A stretch of DNA of 64,000 bases from Deltaproteobacteria bacterium (GTDB lineage: Bacteria; Myxococcota_A; UBA796; SXON01), in the NCBI GenBank assembly GCA_947490345.1, contig CANLGL010000022.1:1-64000 (forward strand), given 5' to 3'. The notes beneath the pieces were generated by a model, which saw only the letters and a list, made by a program, of their open reading frames with translations, had not been told where the DNA came from and made no database searches. The position numbers were made by a program, and so were the translations under genes. This document shows positions 27,662 to 36,741 of the stretch, piece after piece (within the stretch, counting starts at the first letter, position 1; every line of letters starts with the position of its first letter).

Positions 27662-29182
27662 ATGGCCGAAGTCGCTGGAGCCCCTGCCCTGTTCACCGGC
27701 CTCGTCGATCTCGCGTCGGCGCAGCTCGGCGGCGTCGCGCTGTCGTGCAGCGACGACTTCTTCGCCGACGCGGCGCGCCTGCTCCTGCCCGGACCGGCCC
27801 GCTTCGATCCTACCACCTACACCGACCGCGGCAAGGAGATGGACGGCTGGGAGTCCCGGCGCAAACGCGTCCCCGGTCACGATTGGTGCATCATCCGGCT
27901 GGGCGTGCCTGGGCGCATCCGGGCGGTCGACATCGACACCGCGCACTTCCTGGGCAACCACAGTGCCTTTGCCTCGCTCGACGCCTGCGAGGCGCCCGCC
28001 GACACCACCCCCGACGCCCTCCGCGATTCGACCCCGTGGACCAACATTGTCGCCGAAACTCCGATGAAGCGCGGCTCCAGCAACGTGCAGGCCGTGCGCT
28101 CGGACCGGGTGTGGACCCACGTGCGTCTGAACATGATCCCCGACGGCGGCATCGCGCGGCTCCGGATCTACGGCGAGCCCGCTCCCGCCGTCGTTTCAGG
28201 ACAGGTCGATCTGGCTGCGGTCGAGTCCGGCGGCGTGCCCCTGGTGGCCAGCGACAGCTTCTTTTCGCCGATGACCAACCTGGTGCTCCCGGGCGAGTCG
28301 CCGATCATGAGCAACGGGTGGGAGACGCGTCGTAGTCGACCCCCGGGATTGGACTGGATCATCCTCCGCCTCGGCCAGCCCGGCGTGCTGTCGCGCCTGA
28401 CGCTCCAGACCCACCACTTCAAGGGCAACTACCCGGATCGCGCCGCCGTCGACGCCTTGCACTGGCCGGGCGCACCGCCGTCGAAGCTGGTCGACCACCC
28501 CGATTGGACCGAGATCCTCCCGCTGACGCGCCTCCGCGCGCACGACAGTCGCGACTTCGATCTGCAACAGAGCGGCCCGTGGACGCACCTGCGGCTGCGC
28601 ATCGTGCCCGACGGCGGCATCTCTCGCCTCCGGGCGTTTGGCGTGCCTTCTGCGGCGTCCGGTCCGGATCCCCGCGGGTTGGTGGCCCACCTCAACGGGC
28701 TCTCAGCCCAGGCGGCCAGCGAGGCGCTCGTCCGCGCGTGTGGCAGTCGGCGTTGGGTCGAGGCGATGGTGGCGCAGCGACCGTTTCAGTCGGAAACGCA
28801 GCTTTTCGGCGAGGCCGACAAGATCTGGTGGCACCTTGGGGACGGTGACTGGCGGGAGGCGTTCTCGCACCACCCGAAGCTCGGCGCCGATGTCGCCGCG
28901 CTCCGAGAAAAGTTCGCCGCCACCGCCGACTGGAGCGTGGCCGAGCAGGCGGGCGTCGCCGCAGCATCCGAGGAAATCTTGGAGGTGTTGGCCGCCGGGA
29001 ACACCGCCTATGAAGCTCGCTTCGGGATGATCTTCATCGTCTGCGCCGCTGGGCTCACGGCCGACGCGATGCTCGACCGTCTCGACGACCGCATCGACAA
29101 CGACCCCGCCGCCGAGCTGCGGATTGCCGCGGGCGAGCAGGCCAAGATCACCCGACTCCGCCTGGCCCGACTGGTCGCATGA
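27662..29182 (+). CDS. alc: Allantoicase / OHCU decarboxylase fusion
   Basis: A 506-residue fusion. Residues 1-~325 are allantoicase, made of two homologous jelly-roll repeats (repeat 1 with MDGWESRRKR and HFLGNH; repeat 2 with SNGWETRRSR and HFKGNY). It hydrolyses allantoate to ureidoglycolate and urea. Residues ~340-506 match 2-oxo-4-hydroxy-4-carboxy-5-ureidoimidazoline decarboxylase, with FSHHPKLG, EARFGMIFIVCAAGLTAD and a C-terminal EQAKITRLRLARL. One protein thus covers non-adjacent steps either side of allantoinase. No 5-hydroxyisourate hydrolase gene is in the window. Confidence 0.9.
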   Translation: MAEVAGAPALFTGLVDLASAQLGGVALSCSDDFFADAARLLLPGPARFDPTTYTDRGKEMDGWESRRKRVPGHDWCIIRLGVPGRIRAVDIDTAHFLGNHSAFASLDACEAPADTTPDALRDSTPWTNIVAETPMKRGSSNVQAVRSDRVWTHVRLNMIPDGGIARLRIYGEPAPAVVSGQVDLAAVESGGVPLVASDSFFSPMTNLVLPGESPIMSNGWETRRSRPPGLDWIILRLGQPGVLSRLTLQTHHFKGNYPDRAAVDALHWPGAPPSKLVDHPDWTEILPLTRLRAHDSRDFDLQQSGPWTHLRLRIVPDGGISRLRAFGVPSAASGPDPRGLVAHLNGLSAQAASEALVRACGSRRWVEAMVAQRPFQSETQLFGEADKIWWHLGDGDWREAFSHHPKLGADVAALREKFAATADWSVAEQAGVAAASEEILEVLAAGNTAYEARFGMIFIVCAAGLTADAMLDRLDDRIDNDPAAELRIAAGEQAKITRLRLARLVA

Positions 29183-29901
29183 CGCGACCGGCAAAGACGC
29201 TCCCGCTTGATCAGCTCCTCCAACGGGAGGGCTTCGGCACCCGCCGTGGCTGCCGCAGCATGGTGTTTTCAGACCGCATCACCGTGGCCGGCGTGCTCGC
29301 CGACGACCCTGATGTCCGCTTGCTCGCAGACGGTACGCCCTACACCGTGGACGGGGCGGAATGGGTCAGTCGCGAGCGGATTTACCTCGCGATGCACAAA
29401 CCGCTGGGCCACGAGGTGTCGCGCAAGCCGCAGCACCACGCCAGCGTCTTTGCGCTCCTGCCGCCCGCGCTCGATGCGCGCGGCGTGCAACCGGTCGGCC
29501 GCTTGGACGCCGACAGCACCGGACTGCTCATCTTCTCCGACGATGGCGACTTCATCCATCATCTGGGCTCACCCCGCCACGCGGTCACCAAGACCTATGT
29601 TGCCACCCTCGCCGAGCCCGGAACGGCCGCATTCGTGCACGCCTTGCGCACCGGAGTCCAACTGCGCGACGAGCGCGTCCCGGTCGCGGCGGCGTCGGCG
29701 GAGCTCCTGGCGGCGGACACCCTCCGCATCGTGCTGACCGAAGGAAGGTACCACCAGGTACGCCGGATGGTCGCCGCCGCCGGCAACCACGTGTTGTCGC
29801 TGCACCGCCCCGGCATCGGCAGCCTCGTCATCGACGAGCGTTTGCCGGAGGGATCGTGGCGGTATCTGGACCCGGATGAGGTGGTGGCACTTTCGGGGTG
29901 A
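29179..29901 (+). CDS. Pseudouridine synthase, RsuA/RluB family
   Basis: 240 residues. An N-terminal S4-like RNA-binding domain (LDQLLQREGFGTRRGCRSMV) precedes the synthase domain, with catalytic Asp in GRLDADSTGLLIFSDDG and the closing EGRYHQVRRMVAAAGN. It isomerises a uridine in rRNA; the target site cannot be told apart between RsuA and RluB/E/F from sequence alone. It overlaps the upstream fusion gene by ATGA, so it rides on the purine operon without an obvious functional link. Confidence 0.88.
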   Translation: MTRPAKTLPLDQLLQREGFGTRRGCRSMVFSDRITVAGVLADDPDVRLLADGTPYTVDGAEWVSRERIYLAMHKPLGHEVSRKPQHHASVFALLPPALDARGVQPVGRLDADSTGLLIFSDDGDFIHHLGSPRHAVTKTYVATLAEPGTAAFVHALRTGVQLRDERVPVAAASAELLAADTLRIVLTEGRYHQVRRMVAAAGNHVLSLHRPGIGSLVIDERLPEGSWRYLDPDEVVALSG

Positions 29902-29934
29902 TCAGCTATTCTCGCAGATTCCCGGCCCCCCACG

Positions 29935-32900
29935 ATGTTTCGCCTGACGTTCCCGATGTGCTTTCTCCTGGGGTGCCCAAGCGACGGCGAAAAGGACACC
30001 TCCGGCTCCAACCGAATCGTGGACGTTCCGGTCGACCTGGACGGGGACGGATGGAGCACGGACGAGGGTGACTGCGCCGACGAGGATCCGAAGCTGTTTC
30101 CCGGCGCGGTCGAGCTTTGCGACGGCGTCGACAACGACTGCAACGGCCTCGTAGACGACGAAGCTGGGACGGTGACCTGGTACACCGACGCCGATGCGGA
30201 CGGGTTCGGCGACGCATTGGCACCCGTGAGCGGCTGCGAACAGCCCCTGGGATCTTCCACCAACGCGACCGACTGCGACGACACCGACCCCTTGGTGAAT
30301 CCGGGAACGCCGGAGTGGGACTGTGCCGACCCCACCGACCACGACTGCGACGGCCTCTTGACCTTCCCCGATGCCGACGCGGACGGCGTCGACCAGTGCA
30401 CCGACTGTGACGATGCGGATGCGCTGGTCTTTCCCGGCGCCACCGAGCTGTGCAACGGCCTCGATGACGACTGCGACGCCGCAATCGACCCCGATACCGC
30501 CGCCGACGCCACGGCCTGGGCATGGGACGGCGACGCCGATGGCTACGGCGACGACGCTGCGGTGCTCCTGAGTTGCGACGCGCCGGCCGGCTACGTTGCG
30601 GCGGGCGGCGATTGCGACGACGACAACGCCGCGATCCACCCCGATGCCGTCGAGGTCTGCGACAAAACCGACGCGGATGACGACTGCAACGGCCTGGCCG
30701 ACGACGCCGACCCCGGCGTGGAGGCGGACAGCCTCCTCGACTGGTGGGCCGACGCCGACGGCGACGGCTACGGCGACGACACCACGCTGGTGCAGGCCTG
30801 CGCCGGCCCCGCCGCCTACGTCAGCGCCGACGGCGACTGTGACGACACCGACCCCCTGGTGCACCCCGGCGCGGCGGAGACCGACTGCACCGACCGCAAG
30901 GACTACAACTGCGACGGCAGCGTGGCCTACGCCGACGCCGACGGCGATGGCAGCATCGCCTGCGACGACTGTGACGACGCCGACGGCGACATTCACCCCG
31001 GCGCCACCGAGGTGTGCAACGGCGCGGACGACGACTGCGACGGCGTCAGCGACCCGCCCGATGCGGTCGACGCGGTCGAATGGTATGCCGACGCCGACGG
31101 TGACACCTACGGTGACGTGGCAAACACGACAGACGGCTGCACCGCGCCCGCTGGGTACGTCGGTGACACCACCGACTGCGACGACAGCTCGGCAAGTGTG
31201 AACCCGGGCGCCGCCGAACTGTGCAACAGCGTCGACGACGACTGCGACGGCATCATCGATCCCGACTCGGCCATCGACGCCGCGGCCTGGTACGCCGACG
31301 CCGATGGTGACAGCTACGGCGACGCCGCGAGCGTCACCGCGTCCTGCGCCGAGCCCGCCGGGTTCTCGCCAGACGCCAGCGACTGCGATGACACCGATGC
31401 CGCGGTATTTCCGAGCGCCGTCGAGCTGTGCAACGGCCTCGACGACGACTGCGACGGCGTCGTCGATCCCGACACCTCGGCCGACGCCTCGGTCTGGTAC
31501 GCCGACGCCGACGGAGACAACTACGGCTCGGCCTCCAGCACCACAACGGCGTGCACCCAACCGAGCGGGTATGTTTCTGACACCACCGATTGTGATGACA
31601 GCCAGACCGACGTCAATCCCGGAGCCGACGAGGTCTGCGACGCCGCCAACACCGACGAGGATTGTGACACCCTCACCGACGACGACGACCCCTCCACGGC
31701 CACCTCCTCGATGACCTCCTGGTACCTGGACGCCGATGGTGACACCTACGGAGACGCCAGCTCCTACGTCGTGCAGTGCGAAGCGCCCATCGACGCCGTG
31801 GCCGACAACACCGACTGCGACGACACCCGCGCCGCCGTGCATCCTGGCGGCCAGGAAAACTGCGACGCCCTCGATGACGATGAAGATTGCGACGGCCTCG
31901 CCGATGACGACGACCCAAGCGTGAGCGCGCTGAGTTGGTCCACCTGGTACGCCGATGCGGACAGCGACGGCTATGGCGCCGGCGCCGCACTCTACGCCTG
32001 TGACCTGCCCTCGGGCGCCGCCGCCATCGACGGGGACTGCGACGACGCGCTGGCTGGCATCAACCCCGCCGCCGCCGAGATTTGCGACAGTGCCGACACC
32101 GACGAAGACTGTGATGGCGACGCCGACGATGACGACACCAGCGTCGAGGTGTCGGGCTACTCGACCTGGTACGAGGATGCCGACAGCGACGGCTACGGCG
32201 ACGCCGACAGCTCGGTCGACACCTGCGACGAGCCCACGGGCTTTGTCGCCGACGACACCGACTGTGATGACACCGACGCCACCGCGACCACGAGCTGCTC
32301 CGGCAGCTTCAGCGGGGTGACGGGTACGACCTGGTACACGATGACCAGCGGGCGCGAGCCCTTGTATTCGATGATGACCTACCACCCATCGACCATCACC
32401 TACATCTACAATATGTATGACTCGACGGGCCAATACTACGACACCGCCGCCAACACATGGACCAACCTTTCGGCAGTAGCGCCCTACAGCCAGCCGTGGA
32501 CGTCGATGGCGCCCTATGGCGGCTACCTCTGGATGATCCGGAACAGCTCAGTCTACCGCTACGCCCCCACCACCGACGTGTGGACGCGCATGACCAGCAT
32601 CACCGGCTCGGACGACTACAACATGACCGAGTCGGACGAGTACGGGGTCATCTACGGACACACCGCCGCCGGCCAGATCGTCGAATATGACACGACCACG
32701 GGCACCATCACGTATGTCACGACCGGCCTCGGCAGTGAGTACGAGACGCGCATGGCCTACGATCCGGGCACGCGTGCGATCTTCTTCGGCGCCTACAACG
32801 CTCGTAATCTCTACCGCATGGACATCGCTACCGGGGCCATCACCACCATGACGCCAATCCCGGAGTCCCAACTCAACGACATCTTCTGCAGCGATCGCTC

Positions 32901-33096
32901 CGGGCATATCTACGCCGCCGGCGCGACCAGCGGCACTACGATGTACCAGTACGACATCGCGACCGACGCCTGGACGGCCATCGCCGCGCTCCCCAGCAGC
33001 CATGGCAACAACGGATCGTGCACCGTGTCGGAAACCGGCTGGTTGTATGTGGGGACGGGTAGCAACTACTACCTGTATAGGCTTGAGTTGTTTTGA
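29935..33096 (+). CDS. Large MopE-like lipoprotein with C-terminal propeller-like domain
   Basis: 1053 residues. The signal MFRLTFPMCFLLGC carries a lipobox (FLLGC), so this is an exported lipoprotein. Residues ~40-785 hold about eleven repeats of the MopE metal-binding type (DADGDGYGD, DCDDxxxxxxPGAxExCNGxDDDCDG), rich in Asp and paired Cys and probably binding Ca2+. The final ~260 residues switch to Tyr/Thr-rich kelch-like blades (YDTAANTWTNL, YRYAPTTDVWTRM, YQYDIATDAWTAI) and end in an aromatic residue. It is a likely cell-surface protein, common in Myxococcota. Codon use in the repeats is strongly biased to GAC. Confidence 0.85.
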   Translation: MFRLTFPMCFLLGCPSDGEKDTSGSNRIVDVPVDLDGDGWSTDEGDCADEDPKLFPGAVELCDGVDNDCNGLVDDEAGTVTWYTDADADGFGDALAPVSGCEQPLGSSTNATDCDDTDPLVNPGTPEWDCADPTDHDCDGLLTFPDADADGVDQCTDCDDADALVFPGATELCNGLDDDCDAAIDPDTAADATAWAWDGDADGYGDDAAVLLSCDAPAGYVAAGGDCDDDNAAIHPDAVEVCDKTDADDDCNGLADDADPGVEADSLLDWWADADGDGYGDDTTLVQACAGPAAYVSADGDCDDTDPLVHPGAAETDCTDRKDYNCDGSVAYADADGDGSIACDDCDDADGDIHPGATEVCNGADDDCDGVSDPPDAVDAVEWYADADGDTYGDVANTTDGCTAPAGYVGDTTDCDDSSASVNPGAAELCNSVDDDCDGIIDPDSAIDAAAWYADADGDSYGDAASVTASCAEPAGFSPDASDCDDTDAAVFPSAVELCNGLDDDCDGVVDPDTSADASVWYADADGDNYGSASSTTTACTQPSGYVSDTTDCDDSQTDVNPGADEVCDAANTDEDCDTLTDDDDPSTATSSMTSWYLDADGDTYGDASSYVVQCEAPIDAVADNTDCDDTRAAVHPGGQENCDALDDDEDCDGLADDDDPSVSALSWSTWYADADSDGYGAGAALYACDLPSGAAAIDGDCDDALAGINPAAAEICDSADTDEDCDGDADDDDTSVEVSGYSTWYEDADSDGYGDADSSVDTCDEPTGFVADDTDCDDTDATATTSCSGSFSGVTGTTWYTMTSGREPLYSMMTYHPSTITYIYNMYDSTGQYYDTAANTWTNLSAVAPYSQPWTSMAPYGGYLWMIRNSSVYRYAPTTDVWTRMTSITGSDDYNMTESDEYGVIYGHTAAGQIVEYDTTTGTITYVTTGLGSEYETRMAYDPGTRAIFFGAYNARNLYRMDIATGAITTMTPIPESQLNDIFCSDRSGHIYAAGATSGTTMYQYDIATDAWTAIAALPSSHGNNGSCTVSETGWLYVGTGSNYYLYRLELF

Positions 33097-33120
33097 TCGG
33101 GGGCGGCGCGGCGACGAGGG

Positions 33121-33156
33121 GCGGCGGTGTGGCGAGGGGCGGCGGTGTGGCGAGGG
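33121..33156 (+). repeat. 18-base minisatellite, left block
   Basis: Two perfect tandem copies of GCGGCGGTGTGGCGAGGG, preceded by a partial unit. The same unit reappears in the same orientation at 33420-33437, on the other side of the inverted element. Confidence 0.8.
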
Positions 33157-33166
33157 GCGGCGCGGC

Positions 33167-33373
33167 GACTATGCCCCCCCAGACGCGCGTGCTCGGCGAG
33201 TATGTCCTCCAAAACGCGCGTTTGACCGCATGTGGCGGGGGCCAGACAGGGCCGCCGCACTAGCGAACCTACGCTTTTCGGGAGGCGCGCTGTGAGAGTC
33301 GGCGCCGCCGCCCGGCGGGCGCGCATCTGGAGGTGGATACCCGCTCGGAGCGCGCTTTTTCGGGGGGATAGTC
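33167..33373 (-). repeat. Dispersed four-unit inverted element, copy C
   Basis: Two direct units lie at 33167-33189 (GACTATGCCCCC...ACGCGCG) and 33198-33220 (GAGTATGTCCTCC...ACGCGCG). Two inverted units lie at 33319-33342 and 33350-33373. Starts within each pair are 31 bp apart. Read on the minus strand, the core contains GCGTAGGTTCGCTAG (complement of forward 33260-33274), related to the GCGTTGGTTCG of the other copies. The unit sequence differs from copies A and D, but matches among its own four units. Confidence 0.65.
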
Positions 33374-33404
33374 GGAACGGGAAGAGGTGGCGCGGCGGCG
33401 GAAG

Positions 33405-33437
33405 GCGGTGTGCCGAGGGGCGGCGGTGTGGCGAGGG
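33405..33437 (+). repeat. 18-base minisatellite, right block
   Basis: One diverged partial unit (33405-33419), then a perfect GCGGCGGTGTGGCGAGGG (33420-33437). Together with the block at 33121-33156 it brackets the structured element. Confidence 0.75.
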
Positions 33438-33640
33438 GCGCGGCGGCCGAAGGCGGGCGGCGTCCTGGAGCCGCTCGATGCGACCACGCATGGCCCGGAG
33501 GCTCTCTTCGCGCGCATCACGAAGGCCGCCGAGCTGGCGCGGCGCTTCCGTTTGTCGTCACGTGGTTGAGCGCTTGTCGGAGGCGCAGGGCCCGCCTCGC
33601 GCCCGGGCCGGGGAGTTCGGCGGGCTGAGGCATCGCCCGA

Positions 33641-34579
33641 CTACCCCCGCTTGCGAATCCGACAGACGAAGAAGCCCTCGAAGTCGTCAGTTGGGGCCAA
33701 TCTGAGCGCACCGGCGAGGCTGGGATTGAAGTTCTCGCCGTCCCAACGTAGGACCGTCGGCCGCCGACCCGGAATCGGAAGATCGATCGCCTCCACCGCA
33801 GCTTCGGGACGGTGCAGGAGCAGGTGGTGGAGTGGCGCCTCGTTCTCTTCGGGCGCGAAGGTGCAGGTGCTGTAGACCAGCAATCCGCCCGGGGAAAGGA
33901 GTCGCCAGGCCGCTTGGAGCATGCTGCGCTGGAGGTGGTGATACTTTTTGATACGTGACAACGACCAGAAGCGGAAGGGCTGCGCGTGTCGGAGGTCGAT
34001 CATGCCCTCGCCGCCGCACTGGGCGTCGAGGAGCACCCGATCGAAGGGCCCGTCGACGAACTTGTCGATGTATTGGCCCGGGTGGCGGGTGATGGCGTCG
34101 GAGCGGACGCCGAGGATCGTGGTGACCTCGGCGAGCTTGTCCGCGCGCAAGGCGTCGTTGAGGTGGAGAAAAGCGGCGTTGTCGACGAGGGCAGCGACGT
34201 GCGCCGACTTCCCGCCCGGCGCGGCGCAGACGTCGAGGATGCGCTGCCCGCGCTCTGGGGCAAGGACGATCGGCGGGACGAAGCTCGACGCGTTCTGGAG
34301 GAAAAGGTGGCCGTCCTGGAACAGCGGCGAGGCGACCAGCGCGGCTTTGTCGCCGTCGAAGTGGAAGCAATGGGCGGCCCAGGGGATCGGGCTGAGCGCC
34401 ATCCCCAACGCGCGCGCCGCCGCCTCGGTCACGGCGACGTCGGCACGCAGCGGGTTGAGGCGCATGCTCGACCGGAGCGAACGGGAAAGTCGACCCTCGA
34501 CATCGCCCACCGGCATTGAAAGCGCGCGTGAGGTGCGCTCCAGGAAACAGGCGCGGTCGGGGTCGCGGGGGCGGGCCAT
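33641..34579 (-). CDS. RsmB/NOP-family rRNA cytosine-C5 methyltransferase
   Basis: 312 residues with the SAM-dependent m5C-methyltransferase core: ILDVCAAPGGKSAHVA for SAM binding, FDRVLLDAQCGGEGM for motif IV, and STCTFAPEENE carrying the second conserved Cys. In motif IV the usual DAPCSG(E)G reads DAQCGGEG, retaining the catalytic Cys region. The N-terminus has an RNA-binding part (RSSMRLNPLRAD). The target RNA is unknown. It diverges from the Hsp70 operon. Confidence 0.85.
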   Translation of the reverse strand: MARPRDPDRACFLERTSRALSMPVGDVEGRLSRSLRSSMRLNPLRADVAVTEAAARALGMALSPIPWAAHCFHFDGDKAALVASPLFQDGHLFLQNASSFVPPIVLAPERGQRILDVCAAPGGKSAHVAALVDNAAFLHLNDALRADKLAEVTTILGVRSDAITRHPGQYIDKFVDGPFDRVLLDAQCGGEGMIDLRHAQPFRFWSLSRIKKYHHLQRSMLQAAWRLLSPGGLLVYSTCTFAPEENEAPLHHLLLHRPEAAVEAIDLPIPGRRPTVLRWDGENFNPSLAGALRLAPTDDFEGFFVCRIRKRG

Positions 34580-34655
34580 TGTGGGGGCGGCCTATCGTCC
34601 TGAACATCTCGTCGCCCATTGCGGCGCGATTCGTCGGGAGCTAGAGCCAACCGGC

Positions 34656-36412
34656 ATGTCCCAGCCCCCTGTGCACGTCGGGATCGATCTCGGCACCACC
34701 AACTCGACGGCCGCGGTTGCCGACGGCGTCACGGTGACCGTGGTTCGAAGCCGTTCGGGCGGCGTGCTGACCCCGTCGGTCGTGCGCATCGACGGTCGCG
34801 GCGGCGTCCTCGTCGGTGAGCGGGCCCGTCGGTACCTGGACAGCGACGCGGCCAACACCCGGACCGAATTCAAAAGGCTGATGGCCTACACCCCGATGAC
34901 CTCGACCACGTCGTCTTGATCGGCGGCCCCACCGCGATGCCGCTTTTGCGGGAACAGGTGGCGTCGCGGGTGCGCCCGCCCCGCGCCGGCTCCCTCGACC
35001 CGATGACCGCGGTTGCCCAAGGCGCGGCGCTGTTCGCGATGACCGTGGGCCTGCAGGCTCAGGGCGAGCCGGCCGCGCCGCCCACGACTGGACCGCGCGT
35101 GTGGCTGCAACATCCGGCAGTGACTGCAGACCTGGCGCCCTTCGTCGTCGGCCGGGTGCTCGACCCGGCGGGGCTCGTCGGGGTGCGCGTCGAGCGCGAG
35201 GACAAGTCGTGGACCACGGGGACCGAGGCGCTGGACAAGGAAAACACCTTCGCAATGCCGCTGGCTCTGCGGCCCCGCACCGCCAACGACTTCCGACTCT
35301 TCGCCGTCCAGTCCTCCGGCGCCGAGGTGCCCCTCTCGCCGCCGACCTTCCGCATCATCCATGGGCTCACGATCGGGGATCCGCCGCTGGCGCGGACCGT
35401 CGGCGTCGCTCGCGCGGACAACTCCGTGATGCCCTTCGTGGAGCGGGGAGTGCCGCTGCCGATGCGCCGCACGTTCACGCTGCACACCGTCGCACCCGTC
35501 AGTCCCAACGCGCCCGGCTTCGCACTCCTCGTCCCGATCGTGCAGGGCGAGTTCCTCCTGGCGCACCTCTGCCGCCTCGTCGGGACCATCTCTCTGGAGG
35601 CTGGAGCGCTCAAAGGTCCGCTTCCGGCGGGCTCTGCCGTAGACATCACCATCGAGCTGGACCGTGGCGGGCGCCTCACCGCGCGTGCGCTGATTCCGGC
35701 TCTGTCCCAGACTTTCGACCACGTGGCCCAGTTGGTCGTCGCGAGCCTGTCGCTCGACGCCCTCGGGACCACGCTTGACGAGCTGTCAGCGCGACTCCGG
35801 ACCGCCCAAGGACAGGCCTTCCGGGACGGGGCTCACTCGACAATCGCCGCGCTTGGTGCCGCCCACGAACGCGTGGCGGACGCGGCCACGCAGCTGGACG
35901 TCGCCCGCGGTGGCGACGCCGACGCCGGTGAAATGGCGCGCCGGGTGCTGATTGAGGTGGATGCGGAGCTGGCGGAGTTCGAGGCGGAGCGCGGGTGGCC
36001 GCTGGCCGTCGACGACGCCCACCGGACCCTCTCCTGGGCCGCGTCCTGGATGGGGCGGTACGGGGACGAAGCGGAACGCAAGCTCTTCGCCACGTCGTTT
36101 GCCCGCGCAGAACAGTGGATCAAGGCCAAGAAGCCCCTTGAACTGGCCCGAGAGGTTCGTGTCGCGGATCGGCTGGGAAGCGCCTGCTATTTCCGCGATA
36201 GCCACAACTGCGGTTGGGAGCTGGAGTACGCGGCGTCCCGGATCTCCGAAGCGAGCGACCCGGTGGCGGCGCAAGCCGCGATCAACGCGGGCAGGACTGC
36301 GTTGGCGGCCAACGACAAATCTGGCTTCCATGCTGCGCTTCACAAGGTGCGTGACCTTCTGCCGCCCGACGTGGACGACCAGCGCCTCGGGCACGACTCC
36401 GGCGTCCGATGA
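34656..36412 (+). pseudogene. Hsp70-family chaperone with internal deletion and frameshift
   Basis: The first part (34656-34919) is a normal Hsp70 start: HVGIDLGTTNSTAAVADG, TPSVVRI, and EFKRLM at about residue 70. Directly after this the sequence jumps, in another frame, to GLHPDDLDHVVLIGGPTAMP, which lies about 250 residues further on in Hsp70s. The middle of the ATPase domain is absent. The second part (open from a TTG at 34916 to 36412) carries the beta-sandwich and helical domains. As written, no functional ATPase can be made. The truncated C-terminal part could still be translated. A true deletion or an assembly error are both possible. Confidence 0.75.
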
Positions 36413-36741
36413 ACGCCCCGCGATTGACGAAAAACCCTTTCCATGTCCTTGGTGTACCGCCCAGCGTGGATCGGATGGAGGCCGAACGCGCCGGTCAGAA
36501 GCTCCTCGCGCTGATCGATCTCGGCCATGCCAGCACCGCTGAGCATGCCTCTCCGATCGGACCGCGGCCCCTCAGCGGAGACGACGTCCGGCTCGCGCTT
36601 TCAGCGCTGCGCGACCCTACAACGCGCGTCATGGCCGAGGCGGCGTACCTCCCTCCAGCGCCGGCCCCCAAAGCGGAGCCACCCATCGAGTGGGCAGCGA
36701 TCGCCGCCCGGCTGTCACGGAGGCGGCCATTTTTCCCGTAG
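36409..36741 (+). CDS. Small J-domain-like protein of Hsp70 operon
   Basis: 110 residues, overlapping the Hsp70 stop by ATGA. The opening TKNPFHVLGVPPSVDRMEAE resembles the start of J-domains (the NPFxVLGxP type), followed by a helix (RAGQKLLALIDLG) and LALSALRDPTTRVMAEAAYLP. The HPD tripeptide needed to stimulate Hsp70 is not seen. It is probably the adaptor of the neighbouring Hsp70, inferred from the position and N-terminal pattern. Confidence 0.6.
   Translation: MNAPRLTKNPFHVLGVPPSVDRMEAERAGQKLLALIDLGHASTAEHASPIGPRPLSGDDVRLALSALRDPTTRVMAEAAYLPPAPAPKAEPPIEWAAIAARLSRRRPFFP

Larger units (their letters stand above)
33097..33640. other. Repeat-rich intergenic region
   Basis: No intact gene is visible. 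It contains two blocks of an 18-base minisatellite, the second copy (reversed) of the four-unit inverted element at 33167-33373, and a possible short coding remnant around 33458-33569 (VLEPLDATTHGPEALFARI, then TKAAELARRF) that could be the end of another four-helix-bundle gene. Confidence 0.6.

Noticed and set aside
29902..32433. Long minus-strand open frame (843 codons) opposite the MopE-like gene
   Set aside because: It is an artefact of GAC/GCC-rich repeat codons read in reverse; it has a repetitive Val/Gly composition, no domain and no start context, while the plus-strand frame has a signal peptide and motif repeats.
34656..34919. Independent short Hsp70-like protein
   Set aside because: Its last ~14 residues are out-of-frame sequence from the downstream Hsp70 part, so it is better read as a broken gene.
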